In this document: piece by piece, positions 38,401 to 53,400 of the stretch
How the letters are laid out: each line of letters opens with the position of its first letter
How positions within the stretch are numbered: the stretch's first letter is position 1
DNA from: Otis tarda
Taxonomy: Eukaryota; Chordata; Aves; Otidiformes; Otididae
Direction of reading: 5' to 3'
Assembly: GCA_026413225.1 (NCBI GenBank)
Contig: CM048552.1
Coordinates: forward strand, 197,173,553-197,237,552
Length of the DNA: 64,000 nt
Translations under genes and position numbers: made by a program
The notes under the pieces: generated by a model
Database searches by the model: none
Told to the model about the DNA's origin: nothing
The model's input: only the letters and a program-made list of their open reading frames with translations

Positions 38401-41400
38401 CTGATCCTTTGAGAAGTTGTGGGAGGACAATGTCAGTCAACCTATTTGAGATCTTATTGCCCTTTCCTGAAGGAACAAAAAGGGTCTTCATCTCTCCTGT
38501 AGCAGCCTAATCAGCTTGTCTGTCTGTCTTTTGAAAGTTTTGTAGGGCACATGAACATCATAGGAAAAGATGGATCTCTTCATGGTGTGATACTGACACT
38601 AGATGAAGCAAAACTTGCCTTCCCTTGTTGTATGTGTTTTAAACAAAAGAAAAAAAAAACCCAGACCCTCCCAAACCTGCAAGTTTGATATATACATATA
38701 TTTTTAATTTTTTTTTAAGAAAACGTAGTTCTGAAAGCTAGTATTTCCTCAAATCCTGTTTTGTATTTGTACTAAAGGTTGAACAGGCACTTGTAATTCA
38801 GTCCTTATTCTGAACAGTATAAAATGGCAGTAACTTAAGGAACTGGAGCAATAAAAATATTAACAAGCTATGTTTCTGAACTGTAGGAAAGTACAAAATG
38901 TTTCCATCTAAATGCTAGATTTCGCCTCACCAAAATGTTGTTTACTTGTACAATATCATGTGGCAGACAGTCTCTCGTGTCACTCAAGGGGTAGTGATTT
39001 AAGAAGCATCAGATTTCACACTGGTATGAGCTCATAAATTCAAGACAACTAAGAAGTTATCACTTCTTTACAGTTAAAGTGAGTTATAGCCCTAAATTAA
39101 TGAAAAAAAAAATTGATTAGCCTGAGAGTACTGGTGTTTTAACTGATGCTTTTACAACTGCTCCGTAATCAGCTTACTAATCTACTGCTCTTTAATAGAT
39201 AGTTTTGAATTCTATTAAAGCTTTTCTGAATATGAATTTAACACTGTTCTAAAAGCTAGGCACTTGTAGATTTGCTGTAAGACACTTTAATTATTTTGAA
39301 TGGAAATTTTAAGCAAGTTCAAACCCTCTGAATCAGAGTTAAACTTGTACAGGAGGGTTTCCCCACACCCCACTCAGTCCTCTATTCCTCAGCAGGACAG
39401 TGTCTGAGAGGACCCCTCCTTTATCAGAAGATTCACCTTTACCTTTGCTGCCATGTCAACTACAGAGTTATCCAAAATCAGGCTGGAATGGACTTCAGAG
39501 GTTCCTTAGTCCAACCCATGCCCCAAGGCAGGATCAGTCATACCTAGACAACTGTCTGTCAAAATGGGTTAACCTGTTCTTAAAATTCTCATGTAATGTG
39601 ATTCCTTTTCTTCCCCTGTGTTAAGCATTTTACTTCTGTGCATACATACCCCATAGAAAGTCTGTAACTGAAGTCCCAGGATTTGTGCATATGTGACTAT
39701 GCCTTTCTATTTTATTTACATTTTTTTATAATTGTGTAAATAGTGATAATGTGGCCCCATCACTAACAAATTGCTGGTCTGCCTTTCAGTTAAAGGAGCT
39801 GCTCTCCTTATCCTGCTTTCTTACCCTTGGCTTACAGGATACCAATTCTTGTTTAGGTTGAAAACAAAGTCTTGATTGCTAAGGTTATGTGGCTTGTTTT
39901 GGGCTAACTAGAGTTGTTTAACATCTAAGGAGTCTTTTGTTGCCAAATATATTTTTGTTAACAATCTGGTGTGACACATGCTTGAAACCCTTTTGGAGGA
40001 AGCTGTGTACCCAGGTATGTGGAATGAATATTTGCAGGGGGGAAAAGGGGCAAACAACCTGATGAGGAACACTTGTTCCCTTGTGTGTATCCCATATGGT
40101 TTAGGCTCCTGCATCATCTTGAAGTGTTTCAGGGTCAAGTCCCACTTAACCTCACCCCCATGCTGTGCTGCACAGCCAGGTTGCTCCCCTTTATTTCCCT
40201 GTGACCCTACCTGCTGGGGGCTCGAGTTCTGTCATGCTCTAACAGAATCATGTCAGTTCTCAGAGTCTGTGCTGTTAGTTGGTTTTGTGGGGGTTTTTTT
40301 TTGTGATGTGGGTGGTTTGGGGTTGGTTGTTTGGGGTTTTTTTCCCCTTTTAATCTTCCTCATTTCAACTGATCAAAATGCTGACACCACACTGAAAGGT
40401 GTGCAATAGCCTGCAGGCTCCTTCAGTAACAGCTGTGTGTACGTCTCATGTTTCTGTGCTGCATCCCAAACCTGTACAGCGGTGTGCAGGAGTGTCTCCT
40501 GCCCAGCTGCTGTCCCTGCCTTTACCCTCAGATGAGGGTAATAACACTTTCTGAAAGGAGACTGCAGTAAATATGTGCAGGTCCAAGTGCAAGGTCCTGC
40601 ATCTGGGTCGTGGCAATCCCAGGCACAAATACAGGCTGGGCGGAGAATGGATTGAGAGCAGCCCTGAGGAGAAAGACTTGGGAGTGCTGGTAGACGAGAG
40701 GCTCAACATGAGTGGGCAATGCACCCTTGCAGCCCAGAAGGCCAACAGCATCCTGGGCTGCATCAAGAGGAGCATGGCCAGCAGGTCGAGGGAGGTGATC
40801 CTGCCCCTCTACTCTGCCCTGGTGAGACCCCACCTGGAGTACTGCGTCCAGTTCTGGAGTCCCCAACACAAGAAGGACACAGACCAGTTGGAGAGGGTCC
40901 AGAGGAGGGCCACCAAGATGATCAGAGGGCTGGAGCACCTCTCCTATGAGGACAGGCTGAGAGAGTTGGGGCTGTTCAGGCTGGAGAAGAGGAGGCTCCA
41001 GGGAGACCTGATAGCGGTCTTCCAATACCTCAAGGGGGCCTACAGGAAAGATGGGGAGAAGCTGTTCAGTAGGGCCTGTTGTGATAAGACAAGAAGCAAT
41101 GGGTTTAAATAAGAAGGAGGTAGGTTTAGATTAGATATTAGAGAAAAATTTTTTACAATGAGAGTTGTAGAACACTGGAACAGGTTGCCCAGAGAGGTGG
41201 TGGATGCCCCATCCCTGGAAATGTTCAAGGCCAGACTGGATGAGGCTCTGAGCAACCTGATCCAGTCAGGGATGTCCCTGCTTCTTGCAGGGGGTTGGAC
41301 TAGATGACCTTTGAAGGTCCCTTCCAACTCTAACCATTCTATGATTCTATGTTTTTTTTTTTCCCCCACACCATCTTTGCAATTTGAAATTATGCATTTT

Positions 41401-44400
41401 TGTTTGGCACCTTGTCTTAATTAATATCTTGGTATACTAGTGTATCCACATACTATCCATCTTTAAAATGACTCAGAATAAGCATCATAAAATGTTTTGC
41501 CATTTTGGGGGGCAGCATGATGGAAAAGTCCAAAATGCTTACAGTCAAATATTTGCAATTGAAATATGTAACAATTTTGTGAAATATCCAAACCTATTTA
41601 AACCATGAAAAATTTTAGATAGTTGAGCTAAATTGTAATGGTTAACAATAACATTGGAAGCAAAATTGATATTCTGATGTAATAACTTGTTCTGATTTTA
41701 AAAATACTATTTTGTTTTTCTCCTTGTTTCACTAGCTGAACTCCTACACTCTGCAGTCAAAATGTCACATTTTTTTTAATTGCAGGTGGTGTAGTTCCCC
41801 AGTTTCATTGTGTGTGACTCTTGTTTACTGAATAGAATGCACATCAGTGTCTGACATGAGATACAAAAGAAACAAGCTCTGGTTTCCTTAGTAGAAGGTG
41901 CATCTTCAGTCTTCCAGAACAGAAATATAGACCTGAACCCTGCAGAAGACCAAACTACCATGTCAATACAAAAGCCTAAATAGAAATAATAATAATTAGC
42001 ACTGAAATACTAGTGAAGGTAGTGAACATTTTGAACACTATTTTGCTTAAAATATAATTTTACTTTGATGTGGATTCTATAGAGTGGTGATAATGACGGA
42101 AACACAGCAGTCCGTGTGCATCCGGAAGTGGATCAAATAGATGCAATCTTGCTTTGATAACTTCAGTAACTTCAACTTTGCCAGTAGTATTGTGAGGAAC
42201 AGAATTGGCTGTAAAATTGCAGGATTTAATTTGCAGAAAGATTATTTTAGCATATGTGCTTTTCTTTTTTCTGAAGTCAACTAAGTTATTTGACTGTACA
42301 TGTCAAATATTATGTTTCATTTAATTAAATTTCCAAGTCTCTTTTTCGGGTATTTTTATTGTCAGTCTTTATACAGATAACCTGAGTGCTGTTTAAAATC
42401 CACAGATCCCTGCTTTTTATGTAGGTTTATGTTAATCAGGCTTTGTTTTAGAGTTACGACATTCTAAAGTCACTTGGTAGATTGAAAAACAAAACAATTA
42501 TGCCTGAAGTCTTTTCTGGGAAGTGTTTTGTTTTGGTTTGGTTTTTTTTTTCTGTTAGTGAATTATAACTATAGAAGAATAATTAAAATATTTTTTGTAA
42601 ATGGATTAGGTGTCAAAACTTTCAGAAAAGCTGTTTTTCTGAGATTCAGGACACTTTGGCTCTTAATCCTATGAAGATCTTCATATTCCCACAAAAAGAT
42701 GGACATAATGTGGTTCTCGTTGCAGGAGGGCTGACAGTCTGACTCCAGTTTGTGACATAGTTTGGTGATCTGAAAGCTGCTGCTACATCTTCATTCTATG
42801 AGAGGAGAGCATTGCTGTCACTTGACTCTGGGAATTGTTCTACAGGAGTGCCTCAAAATTGAAAGCTAAATCGCAACACTGAAAAGCTGAGACCACTGAA
42901 AATGGTGTAAATTGTATGTGTATAAATAGAGGAACAGAGCCAGGGTTTGTGGCATGTTTGGAGATTCTCACTTAACTGTAGAAGTTGAAGAGCATCCTTG
43001 TGGCAATCAAAGTAGTTATGGCTTCTAAATAGTTTACCTGCTACTTGAAGCCCTATTGAATTTACTGGGAAGTCACGGAACTCTTGAAAACAATTTTTTA
43101 CCTCAGTTGTGGTTAGGGCAAGGCTACAGGGTACTCTTGCTGTAGCAGCTGCAGCATGGCAGTGATGTACTGCTTTTGGGGGTTAGGTGGTGCAAGATGA
43201 AGGTAGGAGAGGAATAGCTGCCTAGGGTATTTACTAGCTGCTGTCAGCTAGCATGCACAGAGCTCTGACTCTGTTTGATTCAGGAGCCAGTTGAGAACTT
43301 ATGGATCAGGGTTAACAGGACCACCAGTGTGGGAGACATTGTGGTAAATGCTACAGACCACCCGATCAGGAATAAAGAGCTTTCTTCAGACAACTGGAAG
43401 AAGCCTCACATTTGCAGGCCCTTGTCTTCATGCTGGGGCTTCAGCCACATCAATATCTGCTGGAGGGACAGCACAGGAGAGCATATACAATTCAGGAGGA
43501 TTCTGGAATGCCTTCATAGTAACTTCCTGACACAGGGGTTGAGGAGCAGAAGAGGGGACCATGCTGTGCTGACCTCATACTTACAAACAAGGAAGAACAG
43601 GTTGGAGATGTGAAGGCTGGGGCAGAGCCTTGGCTAAAGTGACCATGAGATGGTGGAGCTCAGGATCTTGACAGGAGAAGCAAGACAAAAAGTGAGATCA
43701 CAACCCTGGACTTCAGGAGAGATAGCTTTAGCTTATTCAGGCCAAAATCTGCTTGGAAGAATCCCGTGGCATGAGATAAAGTCAGGGAATAAACAGAGGG
43801 TCTAGGAGAGCTCAGGATTGATTTAACTTCACTGGTAGGAATTTACATTGTCATGAATCTTCACATTAAGATTGACAAGGAGGAAATGTTTTCTTGATCA
43901 TGTTTTGTATATGCAGCAGCCAGGATCTAGTCAGGAGGTGACAACTCATCATTGTGCAGCTGTGACTGTCAGACTTCATTATTCAGCAATTCCTTATGCT
44001 TGGTGACTACCATCAGGCTTCATGCTTCCTGTTAAGAGGGCTCAATGCTGCTCCTTGTGACAGCATCTCCAGATGCTCTTGCAGAAAGTGGCTTGCTTGT
44101 TGCTGAATGGTTGCTGCTAATCTTTGACCTTCTACATGCCACTTTAAATCTTTGGCTTTCATCTTGTACTGCCATGGTTGTATAGGACAATACCACTCAT
44201 TTTAAGACCAAACCACTGTGTTGCAGTGCTTTACTTCTTGGCCATGCTTTGTTTCTTTCACCTCCCCATGCTAATAAATCCATGACCTTGGTAGCAATTC
44301 CCATTGCTAGTGTAAGAAGAAGGTATTTTGCAAGATTGTGTTTTGGGGAGTGTTTCCTAGAAGGTGGTACAAGTGAGTTGCTCTCTTGGCATATCTGAGA

Positions 44401-47400
44401 ATGGATAGGAAGAATCTGGGTAGATGCCAGCAGTTACAGGTAAACAAAGTTGTACGCTTGGATGACTGTGGACGTGTGTGGGAGCACAGATGGTGGATAG
44501 CATAGTGCAAAAGCCCATACAAAACCACAGAACCACGGGATTTAAACAGATAAGTCTTTAGCTTTCCATGTACTGGCATTCAGGGATTTATATCATATGA
44601 GTACAACTTCTTAATTAGGGGCAGCTAGACCTCAGTCACCCTGTTTGGGTATCCATGTTGTCTGCTGAGGAGAGAGTCTAGTATGCGTTTATCTTTGAGT
44701 AGTTCTTTAAGAGTTCATAGGCTGGTCAAGTAGCTGTTATGTGTCCTCCGAATATGTATTTGAACAGTGTAATGCCTATTACCTTTAAGCCTTTAATTCA
44801 ATACAACTCTTCCGAGAGGTGGCTTTTAAAAATTAACAACTGTCATGTTCTGATCAGGCTGTTTAAAAAAAAAATATGTCTAAAAGTTTAAATTCGAAGT
44901 CGGATTAGTAGCAACCTTGTTCAGGTGCTCAGGCCTTGGAATAAAAGCGTACTGTTCACTGCAAACAAGTGTGATCTTCTCTACAAAAAGGGCACAGAAA
45001 TATACAGTGTCACTTAAAATGCATAGGGGTGTATGCTAACCTTTTTGCACTGATTCTTTGCGAGAGACTGTGGTAGCTTTAAAGCTGTATCTTATCTGTT
45101 CACTGTTTGATCTTCTCTTTCTCAGGGTAAACAGAATAGCTTCAGACCTCCCCAGGCTCTATAACTGACAACAAGTGAGGTTCCTCTTTAATGGATTGTT
45201 TAGAGCTTAATTTTCCCCCTGTTCTTCAGGGAACTGGTGTCTCTGAGAAAATAATTGCGTGCTTGATGAGGACAGAAACTTTATTGCAGTGGTCCAACAA
45301 CCTGAATACAATTGTGATACTATAAGAGAAATTTCAAGCAAATGGCCCATTCAGAAACCTTATGTAACTGTGGCAGGTTTGAGTTTCCAGAGATCTGAGT
45401 TTGCCTTTTTGATTATCATCTGATGTGAGAGGAGGCTTAGAGTTTCAAGTTGACAATAAACCTATTCAGAGCAACTCTTTTATTAGCTTGAACAATATCT
45501 GCAGAGTTCTCTTCATCTTTGGCTTTACTGAAAGAAACTATTTAAACTTAACCAGCAAGCAGGGATTCTGGAATTATAAGCAGAGTATCACTTTTGTTTT
45601 GATAAGACTGTCTATTACTTTGGACTCTATCTGGAGTTCTTAAATGAACCTGTTTATCACTTCTGCATTGTGGAACTTTTAGTACTGTTCTCTGCAACTT
45701 GCTTATTTTTTTTAGGACTTCAAATTACTTTTAACCCATTTACTGGTTAAAAACTCTGGCCTTGGGCATTCCTGCCACAGAGTCTGTCTGAAGCTGCAGG
45801 TATTAAATGTAAATTTTGGATTATATTAAATGTATAGCCTTTTTTTCCTACCCTCATAACATAGCATAACAAGAAGGACAGAATGAGAACGTTAGAGTTG
45901 GAAAAAAGCAAGTATTTTCTGTATGTTTTAAGGGGAAAGCTGAGGTTTTGCAAGTTTGGGATCCTTTTTTGGGAGGGTTTAAAAAAATTCAAACAACCCG
46001 GAAAGCAAGCTGGCTGCTTTGCCTTGTTTTCTTCTTGTAGACTGAAATCTTTCTTGTAGATTGTGGGACCCGCTGTAGTTATTCTCCCATGCCCTTGTTG
46101 CTCCGAGACTGGTGGACTTCTGCGTGCTCTCCTTCAGGCAGCGCCTGGGATAACTTTGAAATTGTAGTGACTGTAGATTGTGGTTCTTGGCTCATACATG
46201 TGGAATCTCACACAGTACTGCAAAGCTGAACATGCTCAATAGCTTTGGGAGAACTTCTCATAGTATGCGTTCTACTTCAGAAGTCTTTCTCAGAGTTGAA
46301 ATTAATTGAGATATTTAAGCTTTTTAAGTGTGACAGTCACTGAGAGATGTTTCAGTGCAGCCTCCAGAACTGTACCTTGGAATCTTCTGCCATAGTTCTG
46401 GAGATTGTACATTTGTTGTCTTTTGAGATATGCCTATTCATTTCCATCTTGTCTGAGAGAGAATATTGACTTCTGTCATGTGAGATTCTCTTCAAAATAC
46501 AGAGACCAAGTCTTATTTCTCCATACTGTGTTATCTCTGTGTGTGAATAAAAATCTGTGTTTTAGACAAAGCAGAATAACTTGTGTTGAATCTCCTGTGG
46601 TGGTCTATCTTCTGCTATAGAGAAACTTTTCGGCTTTCTATTTTTTTAAATGTGGGAAGGCATTTTTGTGTTAAGGCTCACTGGTATAGCTAGACTGATA
46701 TAATAAATGGTTTGTGCTGAGTTTGTAGGTGTCAAGGTGGGATCAGTGAAGTCTGAAATATATAGATAAATACTACTGAACTAGAAGACTTCTAATACTG
46801 GTTTTTGTTTTTATTCCAGGAATGTACTCCAGAGAACCTGGAACTGAAAAAGAAGATTTTTGGTCAGTTAGATCTTATTGTTGGTGACAATGTTATCTTG
46901 AGCAGCTCAACCTCTTGTCTTTTACCCAGCAAGTTGTTCACAGGACTTAAGCATGTGAAGCAGTGTATTGTGTCACATCCTGTAAGTATGATGGCATGTT
47001 TTCTTATTGTAATGTAATGTACAGATGTTGAACTAAACTGCACCCGAAACTCTTCCCTGCAGATTGAGAGATATAGAAGAGTATTTGGAGTGCTTGTGTG
47101 CCATTGTTAGTGTGCAGGGGCCTGACTCTTTCAGAAGAGCTTTAGTTTGGTCATTCTGTGAGCAGCAGCATCTACTAATTTGAAAGGACGTATGCATGTT
47201 TCATGCTGTTGGCTCAAGGTACATTCTGTGTAAGCTGATCTGCTTGTATTGTTGTGTGTTATTCAAACTGCTGGCTCTCAAAATGTAGGAATTCTGTATT
47301 TTGAAGAGAATCCTATAAAATTCCCTACTTTCTTTTGGCCTCCTTAGTCTTTTCTAGTATCCTGTTTCAGTTGATGTTGGGTAACAGTAAGGATCCAAAC

Positions 47401-50400
47401 AGTGAGTTGCATGTGCTTATCAAGTAATGTCAATGAAAGATGGAAGGTTTTGACTCTGGTTTCTTCAGATTTCTGATGCAGAAGCAGTATATCTGAACAA
47501 GAAGAGCAGGTGGATGAAATAGAACAAATTGTACTTGTCAGTCAATGTCAAATTGTACTGTCAGCCTGACCTCTGTACTGGGGAAGATTATGGACTGGTT
47601 AATCTTGAGTGTGCTCACCAGCCATGTGCAGGACAGCCAGGGAATCAGGCCCAGCCAGCATGGCTTCATGAAAGGTAGGTCTTGCTAGGCCAACCTGATC
47701 TCCTTCTATGACCAAGTGACTCGCCTAGTGGATGATGGGAAGGCTGTGGATGTTATCTACCTGGACTTTAGCAAAGCCTTTGATACCATATCCCACATCA
47801 TTCTTGTAGAGAAACTGGGGGCTCGTGACTTGGACAGGTGTACTCTGAGATGGGTCAATAACTGACTGGATGGCTGAGCCCAGAGAGTTGTGGTGAACAG
47901 AGTTAAATCCAGGCGGCAGCGGGTGTTCTCCAGGGCGGAGTGCTGGGGCCGGTTCTGTTTAATATCTTTATCAGTGATCTGGATGAGGGGATTGAGTGCT
48001 CCCTCAGTAAGTCTGCAGATGACATCAGACTGGGCAGGACTGTTGATCTGCTAGAGGGTAGGAAAGTTCTGCAGAGGGAGCTGGATAGGCTGGATCCATG
48101 GGCTGAGGCCAATTATATGAGGTTCAACAAGGCCAAGTGCCAGGTCCTGCACTTCAGTCACAACAACCCCATGCAACACTACAGGCTTGGGGAAGATGGC
48201 TAGAAAGCTGTCAGGTGGAAAGGGACCTGGGGGTGCTGGTAGACAGCTGGCTGAACATGAGCCAGCAGTGTGCCCAGGTGGCCAAGAAGGCCAACAGCAT
48301 TCTGTCTTGTATCAGAAACAGTGTGGCCAGCAGGACTAGGGAAGTGATCATGTCCCTGTACTTGGCACTGGTGAGGCTGCATCTGGAAGACTGTTCAGTT
48401 TTGGGCCCGTCAGTACAAGAAGGCTATGGAATTGCTGGAGCATGTCCAGAGAAGGGCAATGAAGCTGGTGAGGGGTCTGGAGACCAAGTGTTGTGAGGAG
48501 CAGCTGAGGGAACTGGGATTGTTTAGTCTGGAGAAGAGAAGGTTGAGGGGAGACCTTATTGCTCTCTACAGCTACCTGAAAGGAGGTTGTAAGGAGGCAG
48601 GTGTTGATATCTTCTCTCGAGTAACTTGAGGAAGTAGCCTCAAGTTGTGGCAGGGGAAGTTTAGGTTGGATATTAGGAAACACCTCTTTACTGAAAGAGT
48701 GGTTAGGCACTGGAACAAACTGCCCAAGGAAGTGGTTGAGTCACCATCTCCCTAGAGGTGTTCAAAGAACGTGTAGATGTGGCACTTCAGGCCATGATTT
48801 AGTAGGCATGGTGGTGTTGGGTTGACGGTTGGACTTGAAGATCTTGGAGGTCTCTTCCAACCTTAAAGATTTTATGATTCTGTGAATTTACCTGCTTTGT
48901 GACCAGCTGAGACAGGGCAGTGATGCAGAAATGGCATGACTAGAGGTGACAGCAGAACCTCAGAATGCTGAAGGACACTTGTGAGCCTCTGTAGAAGTCT
49001 ATGTGGGGCTGCCAGACAGCGGTTTATTGCATCTCTCCGCAGTATGGAAGAGCATTTTGTCTTGATCACTGGGATTCCTAGTACTTCTGTTTCCCACTAC
49101 TCAATAACTAATGAATGTGTTAGCCTAATTTTAGCCTAGTGTTTGACAAATCAGTTGAGGACTATTGTTATGAAGGTTTGCAGTATCTGCAGAAAGGTCC
49201 TGCTCTACTGTCTGCAATTTGGTAACTGCATGTCTCTCCAGGGCACCCCTTGGGGTGTAAAGTAAATGTCACTTCCTTGGGCATGCTCATGAGTGGTAGC
49301 CTGAACACACAAATACAGCACTGCTTTGTTGTAGTGTCTCTACAGCTACCTGTAGCCTAATGTTGCAGTGTCAAAGCATTTGGTCCGTCCCTTTCTGACA
49401 CCTCTGCACCACCACCATTGTTCCTCAGGGTGACTGGGAAGTAAAAGGAACAAAAGGATTGGTTTCTTTTTATTTAATTAGTTTTCATCCCCTTTTAGAA
49501 AAAAAAAAAAAAGTCAAACATCAATGTATGTATCTGTGCCTAGGTTTAGCCTTTCTCCAGTCTAAAATTCAGGGTTCTTAACTCATATTTCCAGGGTTGT
49601 AACTTTCTGTAGTGCAAGAGAAGAGATAATGCCTCTTCTAGACTTCTGTATCAAATAACTATTGCTATAATTTTATTTTTTTAATGAATTCCTGGGCTTC
49701 TGCCCAGGACTGCTGACTGTTTGTCAGTCTTTGATTTTACGCTACTCTTTCCCAAGTTGGCCTGTACCCATTGACTTGTTTAGTCTGAGCTGCAGTCTTT
49801 ATAGGAGCGAATTCTGAAACCAGATTTTATAAGATCTGGAAGGATAGCTAGTCCCTGCGTAAACATTTTCTAGCTGGCTGTTGTAAGGATATATGTATTT
49901 TCCAAAGCAAATACACTGGAGTGTCTTAAAATGTCTAACTGTTCTGAAATGGCTTTGCAGTCCAACTGAGACTATTTTCTTAGTAATCTCAGCTTCATTG
50001 AAAGGGGAGTGTACTGAAGAAGCTGTGAACCAGTGTACTCTTTTAGGGGCCTTTCTGTATCTATTATATTAGGAAACATGCTTGCTTTGTAGTAGATGTT
50101 GGCTTTTGGCATTTTTTGTTTTAACCATGGCCTTACTAACATCTTGAACGTGACAGTAGGATATGGGGAATGGTGGCCACAAGAAGAAAGCGCTCTGGAA
50201 GACACTGTGAAAACAAGAAGTTTTGATACAGAAGAAAAATTAAAAGCTAAAGTTATGAAGCCTCTGGCACAGGTGAGCGTGTTGAGGAGAAATTAAATGA
50301 AATGCCCAGAGGGCAGAAGGAGCTCATCCCTTTGCTTAACATAGCAATGGGTTAGTAATTAGAAAAGGTAAATGAAATCCCATTGCACAGCTGTGTGATA

Positions 50401-53400
50401 GAAATGCACGCAAGACTTCTAGGTACAGCTGTTCTCTGCAAGCAGTTTCAGGCAGTGTTTTGGTGGAGGTCTTCTACAGAGCAGTTCACTTCTCATGTAC
50501 TGTATACACCTGCCAGTTCACGCAGCTATAAATAATGAGGTAGAGGAGACTGTGCCATTGAGTGAAGTCCTTTGCTGTACAGGAAACAATGTAATCAAAT
50601 TACCTTAGAAATGTATTAAGCATTATCTGTAAGATTTTTTTTAACTTCAATACTCCGATGGGAAACTGTTTGTGTCTTCTAATTTTTGTTCCAATCGTAT
50701 TACCAGTCCATTAAAATTAATTTTATGTTTGTCGGCAGCTTTTCTGTAGCTTAATTCTTTCTCTGTGTTTACTTTGTCATATCCTTTGTTAGCTTTCATT
50801 TTGTTAGGCTGAGCAAGGTAAGCTCTCTGCTCCCTGATGAAAGGCTTTGTATTCCCCTTCTCATTTTTAGAAACCTTCCACCACCCCCAATTTCATCCAT
50901 GTTGTACCACTTTTAGTTTTTACCAACATCTATTATCTCATTCCTTAAAAAATTGTCTTCCTAAGTCTTCTCATTGCACTCATGAACACACCTGTATACT
51001 CCCCATGCCAAGTTCATGAAATAGAATATTTCAATAAGATGACTGTCAACACTGATCTTGGAAAAAAATTTTAATAGCTTCAGTCTCTCTCAACAATTAA
51101 CTTGTTTGCTTCCTGATTGGAACCTGTGATCTATTTAAGTGTTAGAAAAGCCTTCAGAGAACTTCTTGGTGCTTGCAGTGGATTGGGTCTTGCAAAATTG
51201 CCTGGCACCACACCTGTGGTGTCCATCACACCGTTCTCAGGGTTGGTGGTGGCACTGCCAAAAGAGACTGATGTAAGAAAGGTTATGTTAGAACACAAGG
51301 CCCTTTAAAGGGGATGAAGTAAGTGTGTTACATCAGTAGTTAGAGCAGGTGTAACCTACAACAGGTTATGCACTGGTCAGACCCTACAGTAAAAGGAACC
51401 ACCTAAGTACTGAAAAGAAGGAACATACAGAGAGGAAAGACTGCTTGCACATTGTTGTAACTAAATCCTGTACTTAATTTACAGGAGCACAGTTAAGAGC
51501 GGTTGACTATAATGAGGATGGTGAAAGAATCAGTGCTTAGTTACTGTTCTTTAAATGTCAGTGTTATTTCTGGTAGTAATTTATGATATATTACCTCCTT
51601 CTATTGCCTGGAAACTGGATGGAGAGCTGAGTTTAACACCTTAAGAATATGGCTGAAGGACTGCTTTTGGAAGGAGCATGCAGGCAGTGTTACTGTAGCA
51701 CTACAGGCCTGTAGCACTACAGCCTAAAGAACTTTTAACTGTTTCTAGGATGTTCTTCAGAATTTTTTGTTTATTACTTCAAAAGTACATTGCACAAAGG
51801 TCTTGACCTGATGGGAAATTACATTTGGGAAGAGTCGGGGAGAGGTAGTTTTGGGGGTTTTTTGTTTGTTTTTTTTTGTGTGTGCATGGGGAGGGGGGTT
51901 GTTGGTTTTCTGTTTTGTTTTGGGGTTTTTTTGTTTGTTTTTAAAGTAGGTACAGTGTTTGAAGGTAACCTGTTCCACAACTTTTTTGAAGTATGCTTTA
52001 TGTGATATCTGTTCCTGTGTTAGCATATATTTGCAGGCTTGGGCCAGTAGTAGCTTATCTATTAAGTGTTGCATCTTACAGGTGGTGTTTAGCAATATTT
52101 TATTTTTTATAAAGTTGCTGAATATCTAAAAGGAAATGCCTTGCTTCATTTGGAAAGACAGGTGGTGGCTATATGTCTTACAACAGCAAACAGCCTGAAT
52201 ATTGAGAAAACATTGGTTGCTCAAGTCAGTATAAAGTCTTCTAGTACTGTTTGAGTGCTGTCATCTTTAGTTTAGCTCCATAAACTTTGTTGGGGTTAAA
52301 CAAAGTGAGACTTAATGCAAGATTAATTATTTTTAAAACTTTAATTAATATACCAACTTTTATTGGATTGGTGACACCTTTCAGGGTCTGAAGATCAGGC
52401 TTACTGTGTTCACTGGCGAATATCCATGCTAATAGCAAGCTATAAAGATGCTTTATATTAACTTGTTCTGTTCATCTGTTGATACTTGACATTCTTCTTT
52501 TGTGTTTCTTCTTGAGGTAAATCCGCCTTACTTTGTGCCTTTGGTTGAAATTGTTCCTCATCCAGAAACAGATCCTTCTACTACAGAGAGAACATATGCC
52601 CTGATGAAGAAGATTGGTCAATCTCCTGTCAAGCTAAACAGAGAAATTGAGGGATTTGTTCTGAATCGGCTCCAGTATGCAGTGATAAGTGAAGCCTGGA
52701 GACTTGTGGGTGTATGTATATGTATTTCTTTTTTTTTCCCCCCAATTTCTACACACACTACCAATTTTGTAGATGTGACAAGAGATACTGTATATTTAAA
52801 TTTCCTATAATTTTGTGTCATCTTTGTTAAACTGTCCCTTATGAACATTAAATATATGCTAACATGTAAATTAAAATAATTAAGAAGCGATGTCAGTTAT
52901 AAATAACAAAGACTGGTAAAAACAAAGTGATATGATCATAACAACTATCCTTTATCCTGCTTTCTTTTCAGAATACTGTCATTTTCAGGACAATCAAAAG
53001 AACAATCTTAGAAGCACAGAAATCAAAATACTGATTTTTCTTTTTTCTAGGTTGTCTCATAATTTCATGTTATTTTCTGAATGTTGCTAGCCTATTGTAC
53101 GGTGGCTATGAAAATAATATTTTAAATGGCTTTTCTCTTTGACCTTTCAGGAATTGCACTCAAAAGATCAACAGCTATTTGATACTTGTAGTTAAAGACA
53201 GATTTCTAGTTCTCCTGCCCATTCAGACTTCTAGCTGAGAATCATTTTTTTGTGCCCCTTCAGCTTTTCCCAGCTGCCTGCTCTGTGCAGCAAAGTCTTA
53301 TCTTTCATCAGGAAGAGCTGAATTATGAGTCTGTTGCTATTCTGTTGAGAAGAGATTCAATTCGGCTTGAGTTAAGGCTTACTTTTTTGTCATAGAGAGT

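Larger units (their letters stand above)
32630..46819 (+). other. CRYL1: CRYL1 intron 3
   Basis: 14.2 kb, the largest intron visible. It contains a perfect hairpin (32842-32868), CR1 3' ends (35190-35490, 39475-39620), a G/T tract (40283-40345), a long-frame CR1 copy (40578-41352) and a CR1 endonuclease-region piece (43265-43850). The rest is unremarkable AT-rich DNA. Confidence 0.7.
46982..52516 (+). other. CRYL1: CRYL1 intron 4
   Basis: 5.5 kb. The main content is the 1.3-kb CR1 copy at 47560-48886. A 14-base direct repeat lies at 51694-51723 and a G/T tract at 51848-51948. No further exon seen. Confidence 0.7.

Noticed and set aside
40528..41025. 165-codon minus-strand ORF opposite the CR1 frame
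   Set aside because: It is the antisense shadow of the CR1 ORF2 coding region.
51757..52095. Lys/Thr/Asn/Pro-rich 112-codon minus-strand ORF
   Set aside because: It is the complement of the 51848-51948 G/T tract.
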